64,000 bases of DNA from Sphingomonadales bacterium. GTDB taxonomy: Bacteria > Bacteroidota > Bacteroidia > Chitinophagales > Chitinophagaceae. The notes under the pieces were generated by a model. It was not told the origin of the DNA. It searched no databases and saw only the letters and a list, made by a program, of their open reading frames with translations. The DNA is taken from the NCBI GenBank assembly GCA_016872195.1, contig VHAT01000004.1, forward strand, positions 40,914 to 104,913, read 5' to 3'. Positions 27,924 through 37,061 of this stretch are shown in pieces (the stretch's first letter is position 1; each line of letters begins with the position of its first letter). The position numbers were made by a program, and so were the translations under genes.

Positions 27924-27951
27924 TCCCGGCCACTGCGCCGGGATTTTTTTT
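27924..27951 (+). terminator. Rho-independent terminator after rpsP
   Basis: TCCCGGC (27924-27930) pairs with GCCGGGA (27937-27943) across a 6-nt loop and is followed by eight T. A clean intrinsic terminator. Confidence 0.9.
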
Positions 27952-28034
27952 GATGGCTTTAATTGATTTGTTTTGTACTGCATCAAGTAAGAAAAGTTCA
28001 CAATGGCGCTGTCGATCAAGAGCCGCACTACCGC

Positions 28035-28553
28035 ATGAAGAGTTATATCAAAACAGGAAAAATAGTAGCCGCCCACGGACTGAAAGGAGAAGTCATATTG
28101 CAACACGAGCTGGGTAAGAAAACAGATCTGAAAAAATTACCCGCTCTTTTTTTAGAGTTGAAAAAAGATTCGTTCGTTCCCTTTTTTATTAGCAAGGCAA
28201 AAGGCACTTCAGAAAAAGAATCGATACTGTTGTTCGAAGAGATCGATACCCGCGAAAAAGCACAACCCCTGGTGGGAAAGATTTGCTGGTTACCCGAAGA
28301 GCAATTCAAGCAATATGCCGACCAACAGGCTCCGGCTAGTTTACTGGGCTATCAAATAATAGAGGCCGCTAAACCAATTGGCCTCATCGAAGAAGTTATT
28401 GAGCAACCGCAACAATTACTTTGCCGCCTTCAAATAGAAAAAAAAGAGGTGCTGATCCCGCTCAACGAATCGACACTGCTCAGCATCGATCATCATGCAA
28501 AGACCGTAACGGTGCAACTTCCCGAAGGACTGCTCGCCATTTATCTGGACTGA
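28035..28553 (+). CDS. rimM: Ribosome maturation factor RimM
   Basis: 16S rRNA processing factor that binds S19 during 30S assembly. From the ATG at 28035 (MKSYIKTGKIVAAHGLKGEV) it has 172 residues. The N-terminal beta-barrel signature GKIVAAHGLKGEV and the C-terminal PRC-barrel part (KEVLIPLNESTLLSID) are clear. It stops 4 nt before the dinB start. The open frame upstream of 28035 is not family-like. Confidence 0.92.
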   Translation: MKSYIKTGKIVAAHGLKGEVILQHELGKKTDLKKLPALFLELKKDSFVPFFISKAKGTSEKESILLFEEIDTREKAQPLVGKICWLPEEQFKQYADQQAPASLLGYQIIEAAKPIGLIEEVIEQPQQLLCRLQIEKKEVLIPLNESTLLSIDHHAKTVTVQLPEGLLAIYLD

Positions 28554-28557
28554 TCCC

Positions 28558-29730
28558 TTGTCAACGCCTCAACCTTATATTGCCCATTTTGACCTGGACT
28601 CTTTTTTTGTATCGGTAGAGCTTATCAATAATCCATCGCTAAAAGGTAAACCCGTCTTGGTCGGTTCCATAGAAAGAGGGGTGGTGGCTACCTGTAGTTA
28701 CGAAGCCAGAAAATTTGGGATTCATTCTGCGATGCCCATGAAGAGAGCCTTACAGCTTTGCCCCGAAGCCATTGTTACCAATGCAAGTCGCCATCAGTAC
28801 GGTAAATATTCTCGCTGGGTGACCGATCTGATCGCCGAAAAAGTACCCCTCTTCGAAAAAGCCAGCATCGATGAATTCTATGTTGATCTGACTGGTATGG
28901 ATCGCTTTTTTGGTGCTAACAAATTTGCACAAGAGCTTAGAAAACACATTACGCAGCAAACCGGACTGCCCCTTTCTTGTGGGCTGGCCTCGGCTCGCTT
29001 TATTGCCAAGATGGCCACCAACCAAGCCAAGCCCAATGGGTTCTTGCAAGTAGCCCCCGGGCAAGAAAAAGAATTTCTCTGGCCACTGTCGATCGACAAA
29101 ATAAATGGAGTGGGAGAGCAAACGGCACAATTGCTAAAAAGTAAAGGGATCTACACCATCGAAGATATCGCCCGCACGCCCCTACCCCTGCTGAACTCCT
29201 ACGTGGGTAAATGGGGAGAGTCGCTATGGGAAAAATCGCAAGGCATTGGCAGCACGGAGATCTTTACCGAATGGGAACAAAAATCGGTGAGTCACGAGCG
29301 CACCTTTGACCAAGATCATTCCGATCCCGTTTACTTGTTGCAACAGATCGTTCAGCTCTGCGTCGAAACGGCGGCCGATGTACGCAGCGAAGAAAAACTG
29401 GCGGGTTGTGTAACGGTCAAGATCAAGTACAGCAACTTCGAAGTGGTGTCCAGACAAGAGACCATTGACTATACGGCCCTCGACGATATGATCACGGCCA
29501 AGGCCAAACTTTTGTTTCAACAACTCCATCAGCCCGGCCGGCCAGTTCGGCTTTTAGGGGTACGCTGTAGTCAACTGGTTGCGATCAACCTACAGATGAG
29601 TTTGTTCGAAAAAACAGCCGAGAAATTACAACTCTATCAAACCATGGACCAGATCAATGAACGGTTTGGAAAAGATGTACTTACCAAGGCGGCGATCTTA
29701 CCTCGCGAAGAACGCGCAAAAGACCAATGA
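28558..29730 (+). CDS. dinB: DNA polymerase IV (Y family)
   Basis: Translesion polymerase. I start it at a TTG at 28558, giving 390 residues; no suitable ATG lies before the catalytic HFDLDSFFVSVE, and the start is 4 nt after rimM. The palm residues are present: Asp in FDLDSFF and Asp-Glu in KASIDEFYVDLTG. The finger signature YEARKFGIHSAMP and helix-hairpin-helix region (INGVGEQTAQLLKSKGI) follow. The C-terminus shows no obvious beta-clamp motif, though MSLFEKTAE is a plausible clamp-binding site. Confidence 0.92.
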   Translation: MSTPQPYIAHFDLDSFFVSVELINNPSLKGKPVLVGSIERGVVATCSYEARKFGIHSAMPMKRALQLCPEAIVTNASRHQYGKYSRWVTDLIAEKVPLFEKASIDEFYVDLTGMDRFFGANKFAQELRKHITQQTGLPLSCGLASARFIAKMATNQAKPNGFLQVAPGQEKEFLWPLSIDKINGVGEQTAQLLKSKGIYTIEDIARTPLPLLNSYVGKWGESLWEKSQGIGSTEIFTEWEQKSVSHERTFDQDHSDPVYLLQQIVQLCVETAADVRSEEKLAGCVTVKIKYSNFEVVSRQETIDYTALDDMITAKAKLLFQQLHQPGRPVRLLGVRCSQLVAINLQMSLFEKTAEKLQLYQTMDQINERFGKDVLTKAAILPREERAKDQ

Positions 29731-29781
29731 GCAGGGGCTTAGTTGTATCTTTACCACCCGATCTTTATTGCATTACCTTAA

Positions 29782-31161
29782 ATGACTCCCATGTCTGCCC
29801 TTTGGAAACAATACCAAGAACAACACCAGGAACGCTTCTTGAACGAAATGCTCGATCTGCTACGCATCCCCTCGGTCAGCGCCAAGTCTGAGCACAAAGA
29901 AGATATGATTCGTTGCGCCGAGGCGGTTAAGAAAAGCTTGCTTGCGGCTGGTTGTGATCGGGCCGATGTGATGCCCACCGAAGGATATCCTGTTGTGTAT
30001 GGAGAAAAGATCATCGATCCAAAGGCGCCTACGGTTTTAGTGTATGGACACTACGATGTACAACCTGCCGAACCCCTCGAGCTATGGCATAGCGGCCCCT
30101 TTGATCCGGTTATCAAAGACGGAAAGGTATACGCCCGCGGATCGGCCGATGACAAAGGTCAATTTTACATGCATGTAAAGGCCTTGGAGATCCTTTGTCA
30201 AACCCAAACACTGCGCACGAACATTAAATTTTTAATAGAAGGAGAAGAAGAAGTGGGCTCGCCCAACCTGGGACCCTTTGTGGTCCGGCACAAAGAATTG
30301 CTCCATGCCGATGTTATTCTGATCAGCGACTCGGCCATGTTAAGTATGGATACCCCTTCGCTCGATACCGGGGTAAGAGGGCTCAGCTATATCGAAGTAG
30401 AGGTAACCGGCCCCAACCGCGATCTGCACAGTGGTATTTATGGGGGTGCGGTGGCAAATCCTATCACCATTTTGTCCAAGATGATCGCTAGTTGTCACGA
30501 CGAGAATAATCATATTACCATTCCTGGTTTTTATGATGATGTAGTAACGGCCAGTTCCGAAGAGCGCGCCCTTATCAACAAGGCCCCTTACAGCGAAAAA
30601 GAGTATAGTGACGATCTGGGGGTCGGTGCCCTTTGGGGAGAAAAAGGATTCAGCACCTATGAACGTACGGGTATTCGTCCTACGTTAGAGGTAAATGGTA
30701 TCTGGGGCGGCTATACGGGAGAAGGGGCCAAGACCGTGCTTCCTTCCAAGGCCTTTGCCAAGATCTCTGCTCGTTTGGTACCCAATCAATCATCAGAGAA
30801 GATCACACAAAAATTATTGGACTACTTTACCCAGATCGCTCCTGCTTCGGTACAAGTAAAAGCCTCGTTGCATCACGGAGGCGAACCCTACATGACGCCT
30901 ATCGATAGTAAGGGTTATCAAGCGGCTGCCCGCGCAGTGGAATCGACCTTTGGCAAAGCCCCCATTCCCGTACGCGGTGGTGGCAGCATTCCCATTTGCT
31001 CTATCTTGGAAAAAGAATTGGGGATCAAGATCGTATTTATGGGATTTGGTCTTGACAGCGATAACCTGCACAGCCCGAACGAAAAATATAATATCGAAAA
31101 CTATTTTAAAGGGATAGAGACCATCCCCTATTTTCACCATTATTTTGCCGAGCTCTCCTGA
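29782..31161 (+). CDS. M20 family dipeptidase
   Basis: Zinc-dependent peptidase of the M20 family, dipeptidase/CNDP-like. The 459 residues contain the first metal site (VLVYGHYDVQP), ARGSADDKGQ with the bridging Asp, and the catalytic/metal EGEEEVGS. The C-terminal ligand His lies in SDNLHSPNEKYN. A dimerisation lid domain is inserted at about 200-320. The start could be the ATG at 29782 or 29791. A TATCTTTA box (one mismatch) is at 29746-29753. It acts alone here. Confidence 0.9.
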   Translation: MTPMSALWKQYQEQHQERFLNEMLDLLRIPSVSAKSEHKEDMIRCAEAVKKSLLAAGCDRADVMPTEGYPVVYGEKIIDPKAPTVLVYGHYDVQPAEPLELWHSGPFDPVIKDGKVYARGSADDKGQFYMHVKALEILCQTQTLRTNIKFLIEGEEEVGSPNLGPFVVRHKELLHADVILISDSAMLSMDTPSLDTGVRGLSYIEVEVTGPNRDLHSGIYGGAVANPITILSKMIASCHDENNHITIPGFYDDVVTASSEERALINKAPYSEKEYSDDLGVGALWGEKGFSTYERTGIRPTLEVNGIWGGYTGEGAKTVLPSKAFAKISARLVPNQSSEKITQKLLDYFTQIAPASVQVKASLHHGGEPYMTPIDSKGYQAAARAVESTFGKAPIPVRGGGSIPICSILEKELGIKIVFMGFGLDSDNLHSPNEKYNIENYFKGIETIPYFHHYFAELS

Positions 31162-31201
31162 TATTTTTTGACACGGATCAGTCGATCCCTGTACGTCATC
31201 A

Positions 31202-31233
31202 TTGACCAGCCCTGACCTGATCGTATAGTTTTG
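31202..31233 (+). promoter_or_regulatory. Promoter of the Hsp20 gene (TTG / TAGTTTTG)
   Basis: TTG at 31202-31204 and TAGTTTTG at 31226-31233 are separated by 21 nt and leave a leader of about 30 nt before the ATG at 31271. No CIRCE-like heat-shock operator was seen. Confidence 0.55.
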
Positions 31234-31270
31234 AACAAGCAGTATTGCCTTATTCAAAATAATAACGATC

Positions 31271-31723
31271 ATGGAAAAAAACGTATTGGAAAAAGTAAAC
31301 AGACCCTTTCCTTCTTTATTCGGAAATGGTTGGCTCGACCGAATGCTCAGCACTCCCCTCGATGAGTACTTGGGACTGACCCGCGTTATGAATGTTCCTG
31401 CTGTCAACGTCAGTGAGACCGACAAGGAATATGTTGTAGTGGTAGCGGCACCGGGGATGGACCGAAAAGATTTTAAGATAGAGACCGCCGAAGACATGTT
31501 GACCATTTCGGCCGAAAAAGAAAAAGAAGAGAAAGAAGAGCGAGAAGGCCGGTATAACCGCAGAGAATACAACTACAGTAGTTGGTCTCGTTCCTTTAAT
31601 TTACCCGAAGATTGTAACGCCGATAAGATCGATGCGGAGTACCGAAGTGGCGAGTTGCGGATAACGATCCCCAAAACGGCTAGCAAAAAACCCAAGAATG
31701 TCCATACGATCCCGGTGGTCTGA
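31271..31723 (+). CDS. Hsp20/alpha-crystallin small heat-shock protein
   Basis: ATP-independent holdase chaperone. The 150 residues hold the alpha-crystallin domain from about residue 40 (VPAVNVSETDKEYVVVVAAPGM) to the end, with the typical SRSFNLPEDCNADKIDAEYRSGEL and a C-terminal IPVV that matches the oligomerisation IxI/V motif. It is monocistronic, with its own promoter and terminator. Confidence 0.94.
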   Translation: MEKNVLEKVNRPFPSLFGNGWLDRMLSTPLDEYLGLTRVMNVPAVNVSETDKEYVVVVAAPGMDRKDFKIETAEDMLTISAEKEKEEKEEREGRYNRREYNYSSWSRSFNLPEDCNADKIDAEYRSGELRITIPKTASKKPKNVHTIPVV

Positions 31724-31754
31724 CCTCCGGAGCGTTGGTTCCGTTCTGGATTTT

Positions 31755-31784
31755 TACCCCCCATCTCGGGGGGTTCTTTTTTTT
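31755..31784 (+). terminator. Rho-independent terminator after the Hsp20 gene
   Basis: ACCCCCC (31756-31762) pairs with GGGGGGT (31768-31774) over a 5-nt loop, followed by a T-rich run to 31784. Strong intrinsic terminator. Confidence 0.9.
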
Positions 31785-31817
31785 ATAGGGGCCGCACCAA
31801 GGGAAAAGGGGTAAGGT

Positions 31818-31825
31818 TATATTTG
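31818..31825 (+). promoter_or_regulatory. TATATTTG -7 box 4 nt before the trmD ATG
   Basis: Full TAnnTTTG match with 4 nt to the ATG at 31830, so the transcript should begin at about the start codon (leaderless). It lies after the Hsp20 terminator. Confidence 0.5.
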
Positions 31826-31829
31826 CTAT

Positions 31830-32507
31830 ATGCACATCGACATCTTGACGGTCTTACCTGGTTTGCTCGAAAGTCCGTTTGCGCACAGCATCATGAAAAG
31901 AGCGCAAGACAAGGGGCTATTGACGGTTAAGGTGCATGCGCTTCGGCAATGGGCCGTCAATGAGTACGGACAAGTAGACGATTACCAATATGGCGGAGGA
32001 GCCGGTATGGTCATGATGTGCGAACCCCTGGCGCGGGCCATCGAAGCCCTTTCGCAAGAAGCTCCTTACGACGAGATCATTTTTCTAACGCCCGATGGAG
32101 AGACCTTTACGCAACCCGTCGCTAACCAACTTTCCTTACAAAAAAGGCTATTGCTTATCTGTGGTCATTATAAAGGGATCGACCAGCGTATCCGCGATCA
32201 TTTTATTACCCGCGAAATCTCCATTGGGGATTATGTACTGAGTGGTGGCGAATTGCCGGCTGCCGTCTTGGTCGATGCCATTTGCAGACTGATCCCTGGC
32301 GTTCTCAATGATGAGACCTCTGCCCTTACCGATTCTTTTCAAGACCAGCTATTGTCGCCACCCGTTTATACACGCCCCGAAGAATTCAGGGGTTGGAAAG
32401 TGCCCGATATCTTGCTAAGTGGTAATCATCGCCTGATCGAAGAATGGAGACATGAACAAGCCCTTGAGCGAACCAAAACAAGAAGACCCGATCTGTTAAA
32501 CGATTAA
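31830..32507 (+). CDS. trmD: tRNA (guanine-37-N1) methyltransferase
   Basis: SPOUT-class enzyme making m1G37 in tRNA, which prevents +1 frameshifting. The 225 residues contain the N-terminal [20 protein letters not shown], the glycine-rich knot [22 protein letters not shown] and the cofactor loop [14 protein letters not shown]. The C-terminus [10 protein letters not shown] is typical. The start is fixed by the adjacent promoter box. A Gfo/Idh gene follows 9 nt later, probably co-transcribed. Confidence 0.96.
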   Translation: MHIDILTVLPGLLESPFAHSIMKRAQDKGLLTVKVHALRQWAVNEYGQVDDYQYGGGAGMVMMCEPLARAIEALSQEAPYDEIIFLTPDGETFTQPVANQLSLQKRLLLICGHYKGIDQRIRDHFITREISIGDYVLSGGELPAAVLVDAICRLIPGVLNDETSALTDSFQDQLLSPPVYTRPEEFRGWKVPDILLSGNHRLIEEWRHEQALERTKTRRPDLLND

Positions 32508-32516
32508 TTATTTGCT

Positions 32517-33947
32517 ATGCCCACACCCAGAAGAAATTTTTTAAAGCAACTTGCACTGGGAGGTACTGCCCTGAGTGGTGCCTATCCCCTCTTTGGGGCC
32601 AGTGATGAACAAATGGAGAGAGCCGATCAGTTCCTTAACAGAAAGCCGGCCTTCAATATGTGCGGCTATGCAGCGCCCAAAATCGAGAATGTACGCATAG
32701 GCATTATCGGTATCGGTATGCGCGGCTCCGATGCGGTGGAGCGTCTATCGTACATAGAGGGAACCACGATCGTGGCCCTGGGCGACAAGTATCCCGACAG
32801 GATCGCCCGTGCACAAAAGACCCTGGCCGAAATGCAACGCCCCAAAGCAAAAGAATATAGTGGAGAAGAAGGATGGAGAGCCCTCTGTGATGATCCTGAT
32901 ATCGACCTTATCTATACCTGTACGCCCTGGACCTTGCATACGCCGATCGCCGTATATGCCATGACACAGGGAAAACATGTGGCTACCGAGGTGCCGGCAG
33001 CCCTTACCCTTGATGAGTGTTGGCAACTGGTCGAAACATCCGAAAAGACCAAGCGGCATTGTATGATGCTCGAGAATTGCTGCTACGATTTTTTTGAATT
33101 GCTTACCCTCAACCTATCGCGGCAGGGATTATTGGGCGAGATCGTACATAGCGAAGGGGCCTACATACACGACCTGTCAGTAGATTGGCTCTTCAATAAG
33201 AAGGCCTATGCCGATATGTGGCGTCTCAAACTCAATATTGGAAAGCAAGGTAATCTCTATCCTACGCATGGGTTGGGACCAGTGGCCCAATGCATGAACA
33301 TCAACCGGGGAGATGTCATGGAACATCTGGTCAGTATGAGTACGGCCGATTTTAGCCTGGCACCATTCGCCAAGGAAAAAGCGAGCCAAGATCCCTTCTT
33401 TCTTCCATATGCCGATCAGGCCTATCGGGGCAATATGAACAATACGATCATCCGCACCGCAAAAGGGAAAACGATCTTATTACAGCACGATGTATCGACC
33501 CCTCGCCCCTACTCGCGTATCCATTTGCTAAGTGGCACCAAGGGGATGGCCCAGAAATGGCCTGGTCCCGCACGGATCGCTTTTGGCCACAGCTGGTTAA
33601 AAGCAGATGAGCAAAAAAAGCTCGAAGAAAAATATACGCTGCCGCTGGTCAGGCATATTGGTGATATGGCCAAAGAAGTGGGCGGCCATGGAGGAATGGA
33701 TTTTATTATGGATTGGAGACTGATCGATTGTCTGCGCAACGGATTACCCCTCGATCAAGATGTGTATGATGCGGCCTCCTGGAGCTCTATTGTACCGCTG
33801 AGCATCCGGTCGGCAGAAAAAAAGTCTAAGACCGTAGAGATACCAGACTTTACAAGAGGAAACTGGAAAGAGAACAAGCCCGTATCACTCACACTAGACG
33901 GAGGGGCCACCACAAGGGTCCGCACCATCGAAAAGAAAAAGAACTAG
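32517..33947 (+). CDS. Gfo/Idh/MocA oxidoreductase, GH109-like, Tat-exported
   Basis: NAD-dependent oxidoreductase-fold protein resembling family GH109 glycosidases (alpha-N-acetylgalactosaminidase), which use NAD in a redox-assisted hydrolysis. The 476 residues begin with a twin-arginine signal (PRRNFLKQLALGGTALSG). The Rossmann motif is VRIGIIGIGMRGSDAVERL at about residue 60. The C-terminal GGHGGMDFIMDWRLIDCL is the GH109-type catalytic region. Export by Tat with cofactor bound fits the family. Substrate is inferred only from similarity. Confidence 0.85.
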   Translation: MPTPRRNFLKQLALGGTALSGAYPLFGASDEQMERADQFLNRKPAFNMCGYAAPKIENVRIGIIGIGMRGSDAVERLSYIEGTTIVALGDKYPDRIARAQKTLAEMQRPKAKEYSGEEGWRALCDDPDIDLIYTCTPWTLHTPIAVYAMTQGKHVATEVPAALTLDECWQLVETSEKTKRHCMMLENCCYDFFELLTLNLSRQGLLGEIVHSEGAYIHDLSVDWLFNKKAYADMWRLKLNIGKQGNLYPTHGLGPVAQCMNINRGDVMEHLVSMSTADFSLAPFAKEKASQDPFFLPYADQAYRGNMNNTIIRTAKGKTILLQHDVSTPRPYSRIHLLSGTKGMAQKWPGPARIAFGHSWLKADEQKKLEEKYTLPLVRHIGDMAKEVGGHGGMDFIMDWRLIDCLRNGLPLDQDVYDAASWSSIVPLSIRSAEKKSKTVEIPDFTRGNWKENKPVSLTLDGGATTRVRTIEKKKN

Positions 33948-34029
33948 GCCGCTTATCCCTACAGGGAGCCACTGGCTTAAACAAAGCATTATGGATGGTC
34001 AAAAGATTTTACTTTTGATGTATTACCGT

Positions 34030-35121
34030 ATGCGCGCCTTACCCTTATTAGTAGATCCTGTTTATACTCGCCCCGCTCGGTATACAGCGTACGAACGATT
34101 TTGGCTTCGTTACATCAATGACGCACGAGATCTTCCTTTTATTCACTTATTGACGGGTATTCATTTGACGGTAATACCGTTAGCCATTTTATTATATACC
34201 CCCTTTTTCCAGGGAGGGTACTGGTGGGTCCTATATGCGCTTTACTTCTACATTGCGCAGCTGTACTTCAAAGGACGCTTTGGCCTGATGCTGCATTGTA
34301 TTTGTCATCGCAAACTATTTAAAAAAGAGGTCGGCTTTTTACAGCACTGGGTCATCTGGATCGTCTGTCCTTTTTTCGGCCATACGCCCGAAACCTATTT
34401 TGCGCACCACATGGGTATGCACCATGTAGAGAATAATATGCCAGATGATGCCAGCAGTACGCTGCGCTACCAACGAGATAGTTTGCGTGGTTTTATCCAG
34501 TATGTGCTGCGCTTTCTGCTCTGGGGCTTCCGGGATACCTTTCTCTACTTTTTTAGCCACAAGAGGAAGAAATTTTACCTGCGATTAACGGCCGGGGAAA
34601 TATCATTTTACATTATTTGCGCCCTACTAACCTGGTACAATGGTTTTGTTACACTGTTCGTATTTATCATTCCCTTCGTATTTGCCCGTATTGTGATGAT
34701 GCTTGGTAATTGGGCCCAGCATGCTTTTGTCGATCCGGATAATCCCGAGGATAATACCATTAATTGTATCAATACGCCCTACAACAAAACCTGCTGGAAC
34801 GATGGCTATCACTATATCCATCACGAGCGTCCTGCCCTGCACTATACCGATATCCCCGGCGAATTCCTAAAAAGAAAAAGCGAGATGGTGCAACGAAAGA
34901 TCCTAACCTTCGAAGGCATCCATTATCTGCATATTTTTTTATGGTTAATGACCAAGCGATATGACAAACTCGCCGCCCGGTTGGTCAATATGGACAACAT
35001 GTTCAGCAGCGAACAAGAGGCGATCGCTATCCTACAGCAACGCACTAAAAAGTTTACTTCTTCCGCGACCAACACTCCGATCCAGACAGGCACTTCAATA
35101 ACGACCAGTGCTGCGATCTAG
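34030..35121 (+). CDS. Membrane fatty acid desaturase
   Basis: Di-iron membrane desaturase that introduces a double bond into acyl chains. Three histidine boxes are present: HCICH, HHMGMHH and HYIHHE, with two hydrophobic helix pairs between them. I use the ATG at 34030 (MRALPLLVDPVYTRP), giving 363 residues. The frame is open from ATGs at 33991 and 34018, but a TACTTTTG box at 34010-34017 suggests transcription starts after those. The C-terminal 25 residues are Thr/Ser-rich. Start site uncertain, family call firm. Confidence 0.85.
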   Translation: MRALPLLVDPVYTRPARYTAYERFWLRYINDARDLPFIHLLTGIHLTVIPLAILLYTPFFQGGYWWVLYALYFYIAQLYFKGRFGLMLHCICHRKLFKKEVGFLQHWVIWIVCPFFGHTPETYFAHHMGMHHVENNMPDDASSTLRYQRDSLRGFIQYVLRFLLWGFRDTFLYFFSHKRKKFYLRLTAGEISFYIICALLTWYNGFVTLFVFIIPFVFARIVMMLGNWAQHAFVDPDNPEDNTINCINTPYNKTCWNDGYHYIHHERPALHYTDIPGEFLKRKSEMVQRKILTFEGIHYLHIFLWLMTKRYDKLAARLVNMDNMFSSEQEAIAILQQRTKKFTSSATNTPIQTGTSITTSAAI

Positions 35122-35168
35122 GCTACTACTTACATCACCACCACCGCTGCCCAGTAACCCCTTGTGGT

Positions 35169-36269
35169 TTATGCCTCTTGGCCGATCCAAAGTGCTCCAC
35201 CGATCGAATCGCGCGTAGCCCCTGTAACAGAGGAAAGAACCGTATACTCTTGTCGCCAGCGAAGCACCGCCATAAAGGCCATGATCAAGGCTTCTTTGTA
35301 TTGTACGATCTCTAACGCAGGTACTTCGATCTTTACGCCCAGGGGGTGCAAAGCGCTTCGTAAAGAGGCGATCAAAAATTCATTGCAGGCTCCGCCCCCT
35401 GTGGCCAGCAGACGGAATTCATTGTCCGCGTTGACCGGCCGCAAGGATAATAATGGCTGCACCGAAGCCGCAATTTGCTGTACAATATGGCGAGTATAGG
35501 TGGCCAGCATATCGGGTATGGACAAGCCAGAATCCTTTAGTAGTGGATAGACCACTTCGGTACCAAACTCGTTGGCCAGCGATTTTGGAAAAGGCATTTG
35601 ATAATAAGGCAACATCCCGAGCTTCTTTAACACCGATTCATCAACGGATCCGGAGGCGGCCAGAGCACCCCCTTTATCATATTCAAGTCCTTGCAACGAA
35701 GCGATCATATTCAGTACACGATTGGCGGCGCACACATCGAAGGCCACGCGGGGTTCTGTTGCAGAAATATTGGCAATACCACCCAGGTTCAAGAAAAAGT
35801 CTGTGTCAGAAAAAAGATATTTCTCTCCGATCGGTACAATGGGAGCCCCTTGCCCCCCGAGCGCTACATCCATGGCCCGCAAATCGGTTACCACCGGTAG
35901 ACCCGTGAGCGCTGCCAGCGAAGCGCCATCTCCGATCTGCCCTGTCATATGCCGCGCAGGTAAATGAAAGGTGGTATGCCCATGCGAACCCACGACGGCA
36001 ATTTTATAATGCAACTGATGACGGTCAATAAAGGCATTAACCTGCTCACCCAGCCACCGACCATAGTCGGTATGCAACAAACAGTAATCACGTGCAGCCA
36101 GTTCGGTAGCTCCACGTAACCGTTCGACCCAGGTTGCCGAGTATGGAATGCATGCTGAGGCATCCAGTGTAAATTGCCACTGTCCACCCTGCTCCAAAAA
36201 ACTAACCGCTACGATATCGAGCCCATCCAGCGAGCTGCCGCTCATTAATCCAATTGCGCGATATTCCAT
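35169..36269 (-). CDS. anmK: Anhydro-N-acetylmuramic acid kinase
   Basis: Phosphorylates and hydrates 1,6-anhydro-MurNAc to MurNAc-6-phosphate in cell-wall recycling. From the ATG at 36269 (MEYRAIGLMSGSSLDGLDI) it has 366 residues. Family signatures are GLMSGSSLDGLD (nucleotide/sugar loop), VGSHGHTTFHLPA, GGQGAPIVPIGEKYLF, LNLGGIANIS and ATGGGACNEFLI. The frame extends to 36329, but the added residues are not family-like. It is divergent from upp and converges on the desaturase gene. Confidence 0.94.
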   Translation of the reverse strand: MEYRAIGLMSGSSLDGLDIVAVSFLEQGGQWQFTLDASACIPYSATWVERLRGATELAARDYCLLHTDYGRWLGEQVNAFIDRHQLHYKIAVVGSHGHTTFHLPARHMTGQIGDGASLAALTGLPVVTDLRAMDVALGGQGAPIVPIGEKYLFSDTDFFLNLGGIANISATEPRVAFDVCAANRVLNMIASLQGLEYDKGGALAASGSVDESVLKKLGMLPYYQMPFPKSLANEFGTEVVYPLLKDSGLSIPDMLATYTRHIVQQIAASVQPLLSLRPVNADNEFRLLATGGGACNEFLIASLRSALHPLGVKIEVPALEIVQYKEALIMAFMAVLRWRQEYTVLSSVTGATRDSIGGALWIGQEA

Positions 36270-36282
36270 ACAGCATATTTTG

Positions 36283-36290
36283 TAGATTTG
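36283..36290 (+). promoter_or_regulatory. TAGATTTG -7 box for upp
   Basis: Full TAnnTTTG match in the divergent gap between anmK and upp, 31 nt before the upp ATG. A TTG lies at 36254-36256, 26 nt away, slightly long for a -33 element. Confidence 0.45.
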
Positions 36291-36321
36291 TAAAAGTAGC
36301 TTTTCTACAGAAACGTAGCGT

Positions 36322-36972
36322 ATGGTCATTAACCTTAGTCAATCTCATTCACTGGTCAGCAATTGGGTCAGCGAGTTACGCGATACGGCCGTGCAAAACG
36401 ATCGGATGCGCTTTAGAAGAAATCTGGAACGTATTGGCGAGGTAGCAGCCTATGAGATCAGCAAGACCTTACCCTTTGTTGAAAAAGAGGTGCCTACTCC
36501 CATGGGCATCGCCAACCAAAAAGTTCTCAAAGACTATCCGGTCTTAGCGACCATACTTCGAGCCGGTCTGCCATTGCACCAGGGACTGCTCAATTATTTT
36601 GACCGCTCCGATAATTCATTTATCAGCGCCTACCGGAAACATCATCCCGATGGAAGCTTTGAGATCAGTTTGCAATATGTATCTAGCCCGGAGCTAAATG
36701 GCCGTGTACTAATTATTGCTGACCCTATGCTGGCCACCGGCGCTTCGTTGGTCAAGACCATTCAGGAACTTAAGGCCGAGGGCGAACCCAGTGAGGTCCA
36801 TTTGGTGGCTGCCATTGCCTGTACCACTGGCATTGAGAACCTGCTGCGACAGGCCCCTTATGTCAAGATCTGGTGCGGAGACATTGATGATGAGCTAACT
36901 GCAAAAAGCTACATTGTTCCCGGACTGGGCGATGCAGGCGATCTGGCCTTTGGACCCAAGCTGCAGAGCTAA
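36322..36972 (+). CDS. upp: Uracil phosphoribosyltransferase
   Basis: Converts uracil and PRPP to UMP in pyrimidine salvage. The 216 residues contain the PRPP loop RVLIIADPMLATGASL and the uracil-binding C-terminal segment YIVPGLGDAGDLAFG. Other typical stretches are ATILRAGLPLHQGLLNYF and TTGIENLL. It is monocistronic on the plus strand, divergent from anmK and followed by a PorP/SprF gene. Confidence 0.94.
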   Translation: MVINLSQSHSLVSNWVSELRDTAVQNDRMRFRRNLERIGEVAAYEISKTLPFVEKEVPTPMGIANQKVLKDYPVLATILRAGLPLHQGLLNYFDRSDNSFISAYRKHHPDGSFEISLQYVSSPELNGRVLIIADPMLATGASLVKTIQELKAEGEPSEVHLVAAIACTTGIENLLRQAPYVKIWCGDIDDELTAKSYIVPGLGDAGDLAFGPKLQS

Positions 36973-37061
36973 TAACTCGCTGAAATTCCGTAACTTTCCT
37001 CTCCGGCATCAAACAAATTGGGTGATCCCATACAATCCCGGTGCCCTAATTGCGTTATTGA

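Noticed and set aside
30814..31572. 252-codon minus-strand frame spanning the dipeptidase end and Hsp20
   Set aside because: It crosses two well-supported genes and a promoter, and its composition (Ser/Phe-rich) is that of an antisense frame.
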